From an uncultured Erwinia sp. (GTDB taxonomy: Bacteria > Pseudomonadota > Gammaproteobacteria > Enterobacterales > Enterobacteriaceae), in the NCBI GenBank assembly GCA_945290265.1, contig CALYQW010000004.1, forward strand, positions 1 to 64,000: a stretch of DNA of 64,000 bases, given 5' to 3'. Below, piece by piece: positions 55,201 through 64,000 of the stretch. Numbering within the stretch: the stretch's first letter is position 1; the number at the start of each line of letters is the position of its first letter. Below the pieces are notes generated by a model. That model was not told where the DNA came from. It saw only the letters and a program-made list of their open reading frames with translations, and ran no database searches. The position numbers and the translations under genes are program-made.

Positions 55201-55952
55201 TGCTGCTGCCACTGTAATTGCTGTTGCTGCTGATGCTGCTGCTGAGTAAGCGCCTGCTCATCGTCCAGCAGCGTTGTCAGGCGGTCACTCAGCATCTGAC
55301 GCTGGTCATTATCCAGCAGCGCCAGCGCCGAGGCGCGTCCCTGTAAATTGTCCAGGGCAACTTTCGCCTGCTTGTGGCGCTCAAATACCGCCGCAGAGAG
55401 GCGGCCATAAATCTCGGTGCCGGTCAGTTCTTCCAGCAGTTCGGCACGCTTGTTGGCATCGGCATTCAGGAAGGCGGCAAACTGCCCCTGCGACAGCATC
55501 ATCGATTTGGTAAAGCGTTCAAAATCCAGCCCGGTGAGGCTGGTGATGATATCCAGCTTCTCTTTAATTTTATCGGCAACAATTTTATTGTCGCTGCAGC
55601 GCGCCAGCTCAACGCGCGGCAGTTGTAAATTGCCGTCTGCCGCGCCGCGCGCGCGGTTCTGGCTCCAGAAGGCGCGCCAGGCTACGCCTTTCACTTCAAA
55701 CTCCACCTCTGCCAGACATTCCGCAGTATCACGGGTCATCAGATCATTCTGCGACTGCGATATTTTGTCCAGCCGCGGGGTCTGGTGATACAGAGCCAGG
55801 CAGATGGCATCCAGCAGGGTGGTTTTACCGGCCCCGGTGGGGCCGGTAATGGCAAACAGACCGTTACTGGCAAAGGGTTCATCGCGGAAATCAATCTTCC
55901 ATTCCCCTTTCAGCGAGTTCAGGTTTTTAAAGCGCAGGCTGAGAATTTTCAT
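52281..55952 (-). CDS. sbcC: SbcC, ATPase subunit of the SbcCD nuclease, glutamine-rich
   Basis: A 1223-residue SMC-like protein of the SbcCD (Rad50/Mre11-type) complex that opens DNA hairpins and palindromes. Walker A is GPTGAGKTT (37-45), the zinc-hook CPLC is near residue 602, signature LSGGES is near 1129 and Walker [12 protein letters not shown] is near 1158. The coiled-coil arms are extraordinarily rich in glutamine with many QQQQ runs, and the protein is ~175 residues longer than E. coli SbcC (1048). Stop-free antisense frames here come from CAG/CTG-rich codons. It overlaps sbcD by 4 bp. Confidence 0.96.
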   Translation of the reverse strand: MKILSLRFKNLNSLKGEWKIDFRDEPFASNGLFAITGPTGAGKTTLLDAICLALYHQTPRLDKISQSQNDLMTRDTAECLAEVEFEVKGVAWRAFWSQNRARGAADGNLQLPRVELARCSDNKIVADKIKEKLDIITSLTGLDFERFTKSMMLSQGQFAAFLNADANKRAELLEELTGTEIYGRLSAAVFERHKQAKVALDNLQGRASALALLDNDQRQMLSDRLTTLLDDEQALTQQQHQQQQQLQWQQQLQTLRDGLSQCQQQQQQAEQHWQAQQPQLERLARAAPAEKLRPLWQQRNQLQHDEAQLRHQLSQLQQQLAREQQQLETLNRQQSEVVNQQQQHEATRQKQETLIADQILPRDHQIRTLTTQLAELDQQRSEYQHARDQRQAELQHNQQHSRQQQAIQQQLSQWLEAHGQAARFGETLAFWRERFQQQAQREQALTQQRQQIDADRLALTQLQQQGAQLQRQSQPLQQQAAQAERDLQQATEQLQTLQQHQTVEQLRSTLHGFAAQRSARQQLATLLPQWQQLERRRTQQQQVLQTLTQQIQQQSEQLPTLRQRWQEKQQHQQDLQQRRELEQRIADLAQHRSALQPGQPCPLCGALQHPAIADYQALEPDVTRQRLLTLQQEVQTLGQQLSTAEARLAQLQQQQAQIGSEQQELAAQLEQLDRLWQQATSELTVTLSPQQPEQVSDWLQQQQQQETQLQQQLTALEQALHHQQQQKEALHQHQQQWQKLQQQIQLQQQQQNSADAHLTRQQQQLAQAQQQADSASSELAASLSTLQLTLPASEDYTNWLQQREQEWQQWQQHQQQLQALAPQLATLHSRQQTLAEQLQQQQQQLEALEQRRHAVQQQLDDCRTQRQTLFGSAQVAEVQQQLRQQSEHWQQQVQQAQQQWQQQQAQLNTLTGQHKSLTEQQYSTELRSKQAKEQFNSALADGPFATENQWQQALLDETESQRLQMIQQQLQQQRQQAATLLSQAETRLAAHQQNRPATDISDLSTLSASLTALTQRLRELAEEQGQLRQQLNHDDRQRQQQQSLLAQIAENQQQLDDWGYLNELIGSSQGDKFRRFAQGLTLDHLVWLANQQLNRLHGRYCLERKSQEALELQVVDTWQADVRRDTRTLSGGESFLVSLALALALSDLVSHKTRIESLFLDEGFGTLDAQTLDSALDALDALNASGKTIGVISHVEAMKERIPVQIRVRKVNGLGFSRLDLPG

Positions 55953-57169
55953 GGCTGTTCCTCATGACGCACCGCGTCCAGAACGTCGGCAAACAGCGCG
56001 CTGGCGCGCGCCTGACGTTGCGGCGTGGCGTCTTCCAGCGCCAGGCGGCGGGCAAACACCTCTTCCACGCTCAGTTCGCTCAGGGTTTCATTATTCTGGC
56101 GGGCGATAACCTGCTCACGCTGTTCACGGCTGCGGCGCAGCAGCACCACCTCCACCGGCAGGTCGGCGGTCAGCGCCTGAATGCGCTGCTGCATCTGGCT
56201 CAGCCAGTCGCTGCTGACAATCTCGATATCCAGCCACACCGGTTTTTCCGGGCTGCCGCCGTCGAAGGTGGTCAGCTGCTGTTCAATTTCCTGCAGCGAG
56301 CCTTTGATCATTTGCATCGGCTGAAACAGCGGGATGTCCAGCGGCGTGACCTGTGATAGCTGGCCGTCGGCAAAGTCCACCTGCAGCACGCACTTATTTT
56401 TTCCCAGCTCATCAAAGCTCAACGGAATGGGGGAGCCGCTGTAGCGAATATGCTCGCTGTCGGCAATGCGCTGGGCGCGATGAATATGCCCCAGCGCAAT
56501 ATAGTCCGCTGGCGGAAAGGCGCTGGCCGGGAAAGCGTCGAGGGTGCCGATATAGATATCGCGCACCGCATCGCTTTGCGTCACCCCCAGGGTGGTCAGA
56601 TGGCCGGTGGCAATAATCGGTAGCGGCAAATCAAGGGCGGCGCGCTGCCGCTGCGCTTCCTGCCAGCAGCGCTGATAATGGTCAGTAATCGCTTCCAGCA
56701 GCGACTGCTGTTTTTCCCGCCCGGACTGACCGCTCTGGCTGTGTAAAATATCGCGCGGACGCAGAAAAGGGATAGCGCACAGCAGGGCACCCGGCTGACC
56801 GTCACGGCGGTTCAGCTGCAGCACCTGTTGATGAATATCTTCACTGGCAGCGGCAATCACCCGGGTATTCAGGCAGGCCAGCAGCTCGCGCGATTCATTC
56901 AGCATGGCAACCGAGTCATGGTTGCCCGCCAGGATCACCAGCTGGCAGCCGGTTTGCTGCAGTCTGACGACGAAACGGTTATAGAGTTCACGCGCATAGC
57001 TGGGGGGCGAACTGGTATCAAAAATATCTCCGGCAACAATCACCGCATCCACCTGCTGTACTTCCACCTGCTCCAGCAGCCAGTCAAGGAAAGCCTGATG
57101 TTCAGCGGCGCGGCTTTTGGTATAGAAATATTGTCCCAGATGCCAGTCGGCGGTATGAATAATGCGCAT
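55949..57169 (-). CDS. sbcD: SbcD, nuclease subunit of SbcCD
   Basis: A 406-residue Mre11-type metallophosphoesterase. Phosphoesterase motifs are HTADWHLG (Asp8, His10), VAGDIFD, LAGNHDS and TGHLTTLG with ALGHIHRAQ. SbcD gives the complex Mn2+-dependent 3'-5' exonuclease and hairpin endonuclease activity. It is the first gene of sbcDC, divergent from phoB as in E. coli. Confidence 0.97.
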   Translation of the reverse strand: MRIIHTADWHLGQYFYTKSRAAEHQAFLDWLLEQVEVQQVDAVIVAGDIFDTSSPPSYARELYNRFVVRLQQTGCQLVILAGNHDSVAMLNESRELLACLNTRVIAAASEDIHQQVLQLNRRDGQPGALLCAIPFLRPRDILHSQSGQSGREKQQSLLEAITDHYQRCWQEAQRQRAALDLPLPIIATGHLTTLGVTQSDAVRDIYIGTLDAFPASAFPPADYIALGHIHRAQRIADSEHIRYSGSPIPLSFDELGKNKCVLQVDFADGQLSQVTPLDIPLFQPMQMIKGSLQEIEQQLTTFDGGSPEKPVWLDIEIVSSDWLSQMQQRIQALTADLPVEVVLLRRSREQREQVIARQNNETLSELSVEEVFARRLALEDATPQRQARASALFADVLDAVRHEEQP

Positions 57170-57289
57170 GAAACTCCCTGCAAAACGATAAGCCAGCGCA
57201 CAGTATACTCCAGCCGGTTGGGGGGGGAAGCGGCGCTAAACGGTGGGGGCGGTTGTATGTATTGTCCGCACGCAGTCCGGTTAGCGCAA

Positions 57290-57323
57290 CAGTCAAAAAA
57301 GTGTCATAAAAGTGACGTATAAT
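57290..57323 (+). promoter_or_regulatory. Pho box and -10 of phoB
   Basis: Three half-sites 11 bp apart: CAGTCAA-AAAA-GTGTCAT-AAAA-GTGACGT (57290-57318), followed immediately by a perfect TATAAT (57318-57323). This matches PhoB autoactivation of phoBR. Confidence 0.88.
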
Positions 57324-57339
57324 TCTGCTGCCTATCCCC

Positions 57340-57353
57340 GTGACAACTGTCAC
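57340..57353. promoter_or_regulatory. Palindrome in the phoB leader
   Basis: GTGACAACTGTCAC is a perfect 14-bp palindrome between the phoB -10 and start codon, about 10-20 nt into the expected transcript. Each arm contains a TGTCA core like a Pho half-site but in inverted arrangement. Its role is unknown. Confidence 0.35.
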
Positions 57354-57369
57354 ATTAGCAGGAGTAATA

Positions 57370-58059
57370 ATGGCTAAGCGCGTTCTGGTGGTTGAAGATG
57401 AAGCGGCAATTCGTGAGATGTTATGTTTCGTGCTCGAACAGAGCGATTATCAGCCAGTAGAAGCGGCAGATTATGACAGCGCGCTGGCGCTGCTGACCGA
57501 GCCCTGGCCCGATCTGATCCTGCTGGACTGGATGTTGCCAGGCGGCACTGGTATTCAGTTTATTAAGCATCTGAAACGCGAAGCGATGACGCGTAATATC
57601 CCGGTTATGCTGCTGACGGCGCGCGGCGAAGAAGAAGATCGGGTGCGTGGTCTGGAGTCGGGCGCAGACGACTATATTATCAAGCCATTTTCTCCCAAAG
57701 AACTGGTTGCCAGGATTAAAGCGGTCATGCGGCGCGTATCGCCGATGACCGTGGAAGAAACCATTGAAATTGACGGGCTGAGCCTCGATCCTTCTTCACA
57801 CCGGGTGACCTCCGGGGCGCAGACGCTGGATATCGGGCCAACCGAATATAAGCTTTTGCACTTTTTTATGACCCATCCTGAGCGCGTCTGGAACCGTGAA
57901 CAGCTGTTAAATCACGTCTGGGGCACCAATGTGTATGTGGAAGATCGGACCGTGGATGTGCATATTCGCCGTTTGCGTAAGGTGCTGGAAGTGGCCGGGC
58001 ATGAGCGTATGGTGCAGACGGTGCGCGGTACCGGTTATCGTTTTTCGGCACGTTACTGA
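57370..58059 (+). CDS. phoB: Phosphate response regulator PhoB
   Basis: A 229-residue OmpR/PhoB regulator. The receiver domain has acidic pocket VVEDE, phospho-acceptor Asp53 (LLDWMLPGG) and Lys in ITKPF-like IIKPFSPKE. The winged-helix domain has [14 protein letters not shown]. The start [11 protein letters not shown] (57370) follows AGGAG by 6 nt. PhoB activates genes with Pho boxes, including phoE and phoB in this window. Confidence 0.98.
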   Translation: MAKRVLVVEDEAAIREMLCFVLEQSDYQPVEAADYDSALALLTEPWPDLILLDWMLPGGTGIQFIKHLKREAMTRNIPVMLLTARGEEEDRVRGLESGADDYIIKPFSPKELVARIKAVMRRVSPMTVEETIEIDGLSLDPSSHRVTSGAQTLDIGPTEYKLLHFFMTHPERVWNREQLLNHVWGTNVYVEDRTVDVHIRRLRKVLEVAGHERMVQTVRGTGYRFSARY

Positions 58060-58081
58060 CGATTAAAGCGGGGTAAGCCAG

Positions 58082-59371
58082 GTGCTGGAACGGCTGAGCT
58101 GGAAAAAATTACTGCTGGAAGTGCTGCTGGTGGGGTTACCGGCGCTGGTCACTGGCTTCTGGCTGGGGCAGGTGGCCTGGCTGCTACTGGCTGCGGCACT
58201 GGGCTTACTGCTGTTTCACGGCTATAACCTGCTGCGACTGTCGCACTGGCTGTGGGTTGACCGGCGCATGACGCCGCCCACCGGGCGCGGCAGCTGGGAG
58301 CCGCTGTTTTATGGCCTGCACCGGATGCAGGCGCGGCATCGTCAGCGGCGGCGCGAGCAGGGCAGCCTGATTAAGCGCTTTCGCAGCGTGGCGCAGTCGT
58401 TACCTGATGCGGTGGTGCTGATCACCACCGAAGGCACCATGTTCTGGTGTAACCGCCTGGCGCAGCAGATGCTGGGGCTGCGCTGGCCGGAGGATAACGG
58501 CCAGAATATCCTCAATCTGCTGCGTTATCCGGAATTTACCCATTATCTGCGTCAGCGCGATTTTTCCGCGCCGCTGACGCTGCTGCTCAACAGTCAGCGT
58601 TATCTGGAAGTGCGCATCATGTCTTACAGCACCGGTCAGTGGCTGCTGGTGGGGCGCGATATTACCCGGACGCGTCAGCTGGAAGGGGCCAGGCGCCACT
58701 TTTTTGCTAACGTCAGCCATGAGCTGCGCACCCCGCTGACGGTACTGCAGGGTTATCTTGAAATGGCCGGCGATGCGCCGTTAAGCGCCCGCACCGTGCA
58801 GACGATGCAGGAACAGACCCGGCGCATGGAGAGCCTGGTGAATCAGCTGCTGACGCTGTCGCGCATTGAAGCCGCTCCGGCCGTCGATCTACAGCAGATT
58901 GTCGATATGCCGGCGCAGCTGGCGCTGTTACAGCGAGAGGCCGAAACCCTGAGCGGCGATCGTCATCAGATCCGCTTCAGCGTCGATCCGGCACTGCGCG
59001 TCTGCGGTAATCAGGAGCAGCTGCGCAGTGCGGTGTCTAACCTGGTGTATAATGCGGTCAATCATACGCCGCCAGGCACGCAGATTGACATCGCCTGGCA
59101 GCGCCATCAGCAGGGGGCGCTGTTCAGCGTCACCGATAACGGACCCGGTATTGCAGCGGAGCATCTGCCGCGCCTGACCGAACGCTTCTACCGGGTGGAT
59201 AAGGCACGTTCGCGCAATACCGGCGGCAGTGGCCTTGGCCTGGCGATTGTTAAGCATGCCCTCAGCCATCATCACAGCCGGCTGGAAATTACCAGCGTCC
59301 CCGGCAGCGTCACCCGCTTCAGTTTTGTGCTGCCTGCTACGCTGATTGCCGACCGCCAGACTTCAGCATAG
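58082..59371 (+). CDS. phoR: Phosphate sensor kinase PhoR
   Basis: A 429-residue histidine kinase with two N-terminal membrane helices, a basic linker, a PAS domain (~95-190), the DHp phospho-acceptor in NVSHELRTP (about His213) and HATPase motifs [18 protein letters not shown] and [10 protein letters not shown]. It starts with GTG (58082), 22 bp after phoB. It acts with the Pst/PhoU system, which is not in this window. Confidence 0.97.
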   Translation: MLERLSWKKLLLEVLLVGLPALVTGFWLGQVAWLLLAAALGLLLFHGYNLLRLSHWLWVDRRMTPPTGRGSWEPLFYGLHRMQARHRQRRREQGSLIKRFRSVAQSLPDAVVLITTEGTMFWCNRLAQQMLGLRWPEDNGQNILNLLRYPEFTHYLRQRDFSAPLTLLLNSQRYLEVRIMSYSTGQWLLVGRDITRTRQLEGARRHFFANVSHELRTPLTVLQGYLEMAGDAPLSARTVQTMQEQTRRMESLVNQLLTLSRIEAAPAVDLQQIVDMPAQLALLQREAETLSGDRHQIRFSVDPALRVCGNQEQLRSAVSNLVYNAVNHTPPGTQIDIAWQRHQQGALFSVTDNGPGIAAEHLPRLTERFYRVDKARSRNTGGSGLGLAIVKHALSHHHSRLEITSVPGSVTRFSFVLPATLIADRQTSA

Positions 59372-59574
59372 TTGCCCTACGGGTCAACGCTATTTCCTCT
59401 GATCATTCAATTTCCTGTCTGCTATTGACGAATTTAAGTCGTCACTGTAAAGCCGGTAATGCGGTTTCCGTCGCCAGTTACTTCCGTGAAAATCACCGTT
59501 CGTACAGGGTTGGCACCAGGCTCGGACTGTTTACTGGTTTTTAGCGAGAATTGACGGATAGCAGTATTAGCACT

Positions 59575-59718
59575 ATGAAGAATAAAAGCACGCTGCTGTT
59601 ACTGACGTTGTCAGTGGCGGTTTTTGGCGTCATCACCACTGAAACTGGCATCATCGGGCTGCTGCCAAAACTGACTTCACAACTGCATGTCAGTGCCATC
59701 CACCATCAGACGCCCTGA
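59575..59718 (+). pseudogene. 5' remnant of an MFS drug-efflux-type transporter
   Basis: From ATG 59575, about 40 residues read like the start of a DHA1 MFS exporter (LSVAVFGVITTETGIIGLLPKLTSQLHVS), then homology ends and the frame stops after AIHHQTP. The remaining ~350 codons are gone. The break joins directly onto the LysR fragment on the opposite strand, so one deletion probably removed both 3' ends. Confidence 0.75.
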
Positions 59719-60003
59719 AGGCTGGGCAATATGCGAGGTTAATTCCGTTTCAGTCTGTTCCAGAATCGCAATGGCGTGCTGACTGCTGGCAAGAAAACGC
59801 TCGCCGTCTGGCCTCAGACTCAGACGTCGGGCGGCGCGGTGAAACAGGGTCAGGCTCAGACGCTGCTCCGGCCAGCCAACGCTTTTGGTAACGGCAGATT
59901 TGGTCAGCCCCAGTCGCTCGGCGGCGACAGTAAAACTGCCGTGCTGCGCGCTGGTAACAAAGGCAGTGATCTCACCCAGATGATCGGTTTTACGCTTCAG
60001 CAT
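59677..60003 (-). pseudogene. N-terminal remnant of a LysR regulator
   Basis: From ATG 60003 the frame encodes a LysR-type helix-turn-helix (ITAFVTSAQHGSFTVAAERLGLTKSAVTKSV, LTLFHRAARRLSLRPDGERF) and about 95 residues up to PSGRLMVDG, where family similarity stops. The whole effector domain is missing. LysR genes often neighbour MFS exporters that they control, which agrees with the fused MFS remnant. Confidence 0.78.
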
Positions 60004-60549
60004 GATCCAAAACTGTTCGGTAACGCTTCGCACTCAATCGCAAAATATAACCTGGGTTGGTCGCGCTGTCGGGAATTGAGGAATTTATGTCTACATCTTG
60101 TTGGATTATCGGCGATAAAAAGCCACAGATGCTGGGGGTTTTGTAAGACGCCAGTACGTGATAAAGCCGTACAGCGTGGGCTGACAGTATCAAACAGGTC
60201 AATTACAGGCCATTGGCACCGAAATCCTTTGCTGGCGGCTAAAAATGATACAAATCATCTAACGCTTTCCGGTATCAATCTAAGAATATCCACTGGTTAT
60301 GACTTTTTTTGCGCTATATCATTCTGCATTAGCAAACACGTATTGCCTTTCAGCGCTATAAACGGTTTACTTATTGTCGTTTTTACATCCATCCCTGCAC
60401 ACAGAGAATAATTCACTCAGATTCGCTGCTGCTTTGCGCCATTAAACGTGTAATACACTATACCGGACTGAATTGGCGGCGTTTTTAGAGAAATCGGGGA
60501 TGTACGCAACATTGCAACTTCACCATCGGTACAGGCAGCACCATTTCCT
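60004..60549. other. Intergenic region upstream of brnQ
   Basis: About 545 bp without a convincing gene. A 19-codon frame (MSTSCWIIGDKKPQML...) at 60088 follows GAGGA, but there is no further support. The right half is AT-rich and should hold the brnQ promoter. Longer frames across it on either strand have no recognisable sequence and overlap brnQ or the LysR remnant. Confidence 0.5.
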
Positions 60550-61866
60550 ATGAAACATCGTTTAACTTCTAAAGATATTCTGGCGCTGGGCTTTATGACA
60601 TTTGCCCTGTTTGTCGGAGCCGGAAATATCATCTTCCCGCCAATGGTGGGGATTCAGTCCGGTCCTTACGTTTGGGTTGCCGCTGTCGGCTTCTTGATTA
60701 CCGCAGTAGGCTTACCAGTGATTACCGTTATCGCCCTGGCACGCGTTGGTGGCGGGATCGATGCCCTCAGTTCTCCAATTGGTAAAACCGCCGGTCTGAT
60801 ACTGGCAACGGTCTGCTATCTTGCAGTCGGGCCGCTATTTGCCACGCCGCGTACCGCCACCGTGTCATTTGAGGTTGGGATTGCCCCGTTAACCGGGAGC
60901 GGAACCACGCCGCTGCTGGTGTACAGCGTGATCTACTTTATGCTGGTGATCGGTATTTCGCTGTACCCGGGCAAACTGCTGGATACCGTTGGGCACGTGC
61001 TTGCACCGCTGAAAATTGTCGCTCTGGCTATCCTCGGGATTGCCGCGCTGGTATGGCCGGCAGGCGATCTGGCTCTGGCGATGCCTGATTATCAGCAGGC
61101 GGCCTTCTCCAGTGGTTTCGTAAATGGCTACCTCACCATGGATACCCTGGGCGCGCTGGTTTTCGGGATTGTGATCGTCAATGCCGCGCGTTCCCGCGGT
61201 GTCAGCCAGCCAGTGCTGTTAACCCGTTATACCGTGATTGCCGGTCTGATTGCCGGTATCGGCCTGACGCTGGTTTACCTGTCGCTGTTTAAACTGGGTT
61301 CTGACAGTGCCTCGATTGTTGAGCAGGGCGCTAACGGTGCCGCCATCCTGCATGCCTATGTGCAGCACACCTTTGGTGCTACCGGCAGCCTGTTCCTGGC
61401 CGTGCTGATCTTTATCGCCTGCCTGGTCACGGCGGTGGGGCTGACCTGCGCCTGTGCGGAGTTTTTTGCCCAGTATCTGCCGTTCACTTACCGTCAGCTG
61501 GTGTTTATCCTCGGGCTGTTCTCCATGCTGGTCTCCAACCTGGGGCTGAGCCAGCTGATCCAGATTTCAATTCCGGTATTAACCGCGATTTATCCGCCAT
61601 GTATCGTACTGGTACTGCTGAGCTTTACCCAGCGCTGGTGGAAAAACAGCAGCCGGATTATCGCACCGGCGATGCTGATCAGCCTGGTGTTCGGTATTAT
61701 TGATGCCCTGAAAGGCAGCGAGCTAAAAACCCATTTGCCTGCCTTTATCCAGCATCTGCCGCTGGCCGATCAGGGGTTGGCATGGCTGCCACCGTCACTG
61801 GCAATTATTGTAGTGATGGCGATTATCGATCGTATGATGGGCCGTCCGTCGCGGGCTGCCGCTTAG
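60550..61866 (+). CDS. brnQ: Branched-chain amino acid:cation symporter BrnQ
   Basis: A 438-residue, 12-helix LIVCS-family transporter for Leu, Ile and Val; E. coli BrnQ has 439 residues. [17 protein letters not shown] and [17 protein letters not shown] are near-invariant. It follows phoR as in E. coli. The ribosome-binding site before the ATG is weak. Confidence 0.97.
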   Translation: MKHRLTSKDILALGFMTFALFVGAGNIIFPPMVGIQSGPYVWVAAVGFLITAVGLPVITVIALARVGGGIDALSSPIGKTAGLILATVCYLAVGPLFATPRTATVSFEVGIAPLTGSGTTPLLVYSVIYFMLVIGISLYPGKLLDTVGHVLAPLKIVALAILGIAALVWPAGDLALAMPDYQQAAFSSGFVNGYLTMDTLGALVFGIVIVNAARSRGVSQPVLLTRYTVIAGLIAGIGLTLVYLSLFKLGSDSASIVEQGANGAAILHAYVQHTFGATGSLFLAVLIFIACLVTAVGLTCACAEFFAQYLPFTYRQLVFILGLFSMLVSNLGLSQLIQISIPVLTAIYPPCIVLVLLSFTQRWWKNSSRIIAPAMLISLVFGIIDALKGSELKTHLPAFIQHLPLADQGLAWLPPSLAIIVVMAIIDRMMGRPSRAAA

Positions 61867-61884
61867 TAAAAAAAGATGTTCTAT

Positions 61885-61906
61885 GCCCCTCCGCCTGCTG
61901 AGGGGC
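61885..61906 (+). terminator. Hairpin between brnQ and proY
   Basis: Stem GCCCCTC / GAGGGGC with an 8-nt loop in the brnQ-proY gap; without a proper T-run, so read-through to proY is likely. Confidence 0.45.
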
Positions 61907-61922
61907 CAGATTAGTGGATATT

Positions 61923-63278
61923 ATGACAAAAAATGCGCTTAAAAAGGGACTGAGTACCCGCCATATTCGTTTTATGGCACTGGGTTCAGCTATCGGCACC
62001 GGACTTTTCTACGGCTCCGCTGACGCGATTAAAATGGCCGGTCCCAGCGTCATTCTGGCCTATATTATTGGCGGTGTGGCGGCGTATATTATTATGCGCG
62101 CGCTGGGCGAAATGTCGGTTAATAACCCGCAGGCCAGTTCTTTCTCGCGTTATGCCAGAGACTATCTTGGCCCACTGGCTGGCTTTATCACAGGCTGGAC
62201 CTACTGTTTTGAAATCCTGATCGTGGCCATCGCCGATGTCACCGCTTTCGGCATCTATATGGGCTTCTGGTTCCCGGACGTTCCGCACTGGATATGGGTA
62301 CTGAGCGTGGTGCTGATTATTGGCGCCATTAACCTCGCCACGGTTAAAATCTTTGGTGAAGTCGAGTTCTGGCTGTCGCTGTTTAAAGTCGCCACCATTA
62401 TCGTGATGATTATTGCCGGGATCGGCATTATCTTCTGGGGTATTGGTAACGGCGGGCAGCCAACCGGGATCAGCAACCTGTGGAGTAACGGCGGCTTCTT
62501 CCCCTATGGCTGGACAGGGATGCTACTGTCGCTGCAGGTGGTGATGTTCGCTTACGGTGGTATTGAGATTATCGGCATTACCGCCGGTGAAGCCAAAGAT
62601 CCGGCCTCCTCGATTCCGCGCGCGGTAAACGCCGTACCGGCACGTATTCTGGTATTTTATGTCGGCACCCTGTTTGTGATTATGTCGATCTACCCGTGGA
62701 ACCAGGTGGGTACGCACGGCAGTCCGTTTGTGCTGACTTTCCAACATATGGGGATTGCAGCCGCCGCAGCTATTCTGAACTTTGTGGTGATCACCGCGTC
62801 CCTGTCGGCGATTAACAGCGATGTGTTCGGTGTGGGCAGAATGTTGCACGGCATGGCTGAACAGCGTCATGCACCAAAAATGTTCAGCAATGTTACCCGT
62901 AATGGCGTACCCTGGGTAACGGTACTGGCGATGATGCTGGCGATGCTGGTGGCGGTGTATCTAAACTACCTGATACCGGGCAAAGTTTTCCTGGTGATTG
63001 CCTCACTGGCAACCTTTGCTACCGTCTGGGTGTGGATAATGATCCTGTTCTCCCAGATTGCGTTTCGCCGCACCCTGACCCCGGAGCAAAAAAAAGCGCT
63101 CAATTTTCCGCTGCCGGGTGGCGTCTTTACTGCTATGGCGGGCATCCTGTTTCTGGCGCTGATTATTGCTTTGATTGGTTACTTCCCGGATACCCGCGTA
63201 TCACTGTATGTGGGTATTGCATGGATCGTGCTACTGATTATCAGCTGGCAGTGGGTAAAGCGCCGCAGTGGGGCATAG
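61923..63278 (+). CDS. proY: APC permease ProY (proline-specific permease-like)
   Basis: A 451-residue, 12-helix amino-acid permease collinear with E. coli ProY ([29 protein letters not shown]). Downstream of brnQ as in E. coli. Substrate is described as proline for the family, with histidine-related roles also proposed. ATG 61923 was preferred to a GTG 9 bp upstream; the ribosome-binding site is poor for both, so the start is uncertain. Confidence 0.94.
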   Translation: MTKNALKKGLSTRHIRFMALGSAIGTGLFYGSADAIKMAGPSVILAYIIGGVAAYIIMRALGEMSVNNPQASSFSRYARDYLGPLAGFITGWTYCFEILIVAIADVTAFGIYMGFWFPDVPHWIWVLSVVLIIGAINLATVKIFGEVEFWLSLFKVATIIVMIIAGIGIIFWGIGNGGQPTGISNLWSNGGFFPYGWTGMLLSLQVVMFAYGGIEIIGITAGEAKDPASSIPRAVNAVPARILVFYVGTLFVIMSIYPWNQVGTHGSPFVLTFQHMGIAAAAAILNFVVITASLSAINSDVFGVGRMLHGMAEQRHAPKMFSNVTRNGVPWVTVLAMMLAMLVAVYLNYLIPGKVFLVIASLATFATVWVWIMILFSQIAFRRTLTPEQKKALNFPLPGGVFTAMAGILFLALIIALIGYFPDTRVSLYVGIAWIVLLIISWQWVKRRSGA

Positions 63279-63279
63279 T

Positions 63280-63314
63280 TCTTTCGCGGATTATCATCGA
63301 TGATCCGCGAAAGA
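63280..63314 (+). terminator. Stem-loop terminator after proY
   Basis: A perfect 12-bp stem TCTTTCGCGGAT / ATCCGCGAAAGA with an 11-nt loop begins 2 nt after the proY stop. No T-run follows. Confidence 0.6.
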
Positions 63315-63450
63315 TAACGTTCGCTGGCGCCGGTTGCCACGACCGCAGATGATAAACTAATAATGTGTAATACGGGCCGGTCAGTGGATCAGGAAAGGAT
63401 CACTGACATGGTGGCCGCGCCAGCGGTCACTTTTTTATAAGGATATTTTT

Positions 63451-63894
63451 ATGGCGTTCAAAATCCGCCGCGTCCGGCGTGACGAAGGAAAAGACATTCT
63501 CTCTATCTGGCGTGACTCAGTTGAGGCCACCCACCATTTTCTGTCGGCTTCAGACAGGCAAAATATTGAACTGGAAGTGGGCAAATTTTTGCCTGAAGCA
63601 CCGTTATGGGTGACGGTCGATGATAAAGATAAGCCGGTAGCCTTTATGCTGCTTTCTGAGCATCACCTGAAAGCGCTGTTTGTCGCGCCTGAAGCGCAGG
63701 GAATGGGGGTAGGGCGACTGTTGGTGGCGTATGCGCTGTCATTAATTCCGCGACTGACGCTGGATGTTAATGAACAGAACCAGGCAGCGTTGACCTTCTA
63801 TCAGAAACAGGGGTTTGTGGTTACCGGCCGCTCTGAAGTGGATCAGCAGGGGCGTCCTTATCCGCTGCTGCATATGGCGTATCGTAGCGAGTAA
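63451..63894 (+). CDS. yjaB: GNAT N-acetyltransferase YjaB-like
   Basis: A 147-residue GNAT acetyltransferase resembling E. coli YjaB (IWRDSVEATHHFLS, FLPEAPLWV, YPLLHMAY). The acetyl-CoA motif A is VAPEAQGMGVGRLLV. The physiological acceptor is unknown. TAAGGA precedes the ATG. In E. coli yjaB is elsewhere and malZ occupies this site. Confidence 0.9.
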   Translation: MAFKIRRVRRDEGKDILSIWRDSVEATHHFLSASDRQNIELEVGKFLPEAPLWVTVDDKDKPVAFMLLSEHHLKALFVAPEAQGMGVGRLLVAYALSLIPRLTLDVNEQNQAALTFYQKQGFVVTGRSEVDQQGRPYPLLHMAYRSE

Positions 63895-63915
63895 ACCGTT
63901 TCCGGCTGCCGGGGT

Positions 63916-64000
63916 CTACAGTATCTGGCGGCTGGCTTTATTCATCATCTGCGGATAAAACTGCCAGAACAGCGTTTCAAGCTGCTGATAGTGAGTAACA
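63916..64000 (-). CDS. acpH: Acyl carrier protein phosphodiesterase AcpH (C-terminal end)
   Basis: The last 27 codons of a leftward gene run off the right edge. The sequence THYQQLETLFWQFYPQMM and terminal ASRQIL matches the E. coli AcpH C-terminus (HYDALETRFWQFYPRMM). AcpH removes the 4'-phosphopantetheine from holo-ACP. The position after proY agrees with E. coli gene order. Confidence 0.85.
   Translation of the reverse strand, partial: VTHYQQLETLFWQFYPQMMNKASRQIL

Noticed and set aside
52599..55800. Many long open frames on the + strand opposite sbcC
   Set aside because: They are antisense shadows created by CAG/CTG-rich Gln codons; their Leu/Ala-rich translations have no family features or ribosome-binding sites.
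59776..60411. A 211-codon + strand frame across the LysR remnant and brnQ upstream region
   Set aside because: It is antisense to clear LysR sequence, and the rest lacks any recognisable domain or ribosome-binding site.
60417..60632. A 71-codon minus-strand frame overlapping the start of brnQ
   Set aside because: It overlaps the well-supported brnQ N-terminus and upstream control region and has no family likeness.

Overview
The window looks like a chromosome segment of an Enterobacterales bacterium close to Erwinia/Pantoea (Erwiniaceae). Most genes are recognisable orthologues in the same relative order as the E. coli 5-10 minute region: yafV, fadE-gmhA-yafJ-yafK-dinB, pepD-gpt-frsA-crl-phoE-proBA, iraP/psiF, proC-yaiI-aroL-yaiA-ppnP-rdgC, sbcCD-phoBR-brnQ-proY, yjaB and the end of acpH. 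This backbone is interrupted by accessory blocks, gene remnants and repeats. No tRNA, rRNA, CRISPR array, integrase or intact insertion sequence was seen.

Layout. 1-12.3 kb: a lipoprotein aspartyl protease, then the complete methionine salvage set (yafV-mtnE leftward, mtnBCD rightward, mtnA leftward, mtnK rightward). Both divergent promoter regions carry tandem MetJ boxes. A 4.2-kb AT-rich orphan gene (5696-9883) sits between the 3' ends of mtnD and mtnA. 12.3-26.3 kb: core genes for fatty-acid oxidation (FadR site), heptose synthesis, translesion polymerase (LexA box), purine salvage, sigma-S activation (crl), a PhoE porin with a Pho box, and proline synthesis. 26.4-37.7 kb: an accessory stretch with an oxidoreductase, a LEA-like exported protein, a 142-bp MITE with 5-bp target duplication, a fluoride channel behind a fluoride-riboswitch-like leader, an acyltransferase, and a five-gene peptide/nickel-type ABC importer. 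37.7-47.2 kb: small exported proteins, a cold-shock gene, a decayed lacZ with a LacI-type operator, iraP and psiF without phoA, lpxO, proC, aroL with TyrR boxes, and rdgC. 47.3-52.3 kb: an ethanolamine-type permease, an APH-fold kinase and an AraC regulator, bracketed by three copies of a structured repeat. 52.3-64 kb: sbcCD, phoBR (Pho box), remnants of an MFS/LysR pair, brnQ, proY, yjaB, acpH.

How the genes work together. MetJ probably coordinates methionine salvage. PhoB/PhoR is encoded here together with two recognisable Pho boxes (phoB and phoE). Crl, IraP and a LEA-like gene with a sigma-S-type -10 all bear on the general stress response.

Most notable signals. (1) A dispersed element of about 260-310 bp (copies at 47309, 51514 and 52246 reversed). 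Its hairpin stems differ between copies but keep base pairing, and it carries hexanucleotide-periodic ends, one expanded into a 168-bp array. I do not recognise it as a named element. (2) The 1395-residue orphan protein inside the methionine-salvage locus, a candidate secreted toxin or effector. All family assignments are by reading the translated sequences and recalling known homologues; no database search was possible.
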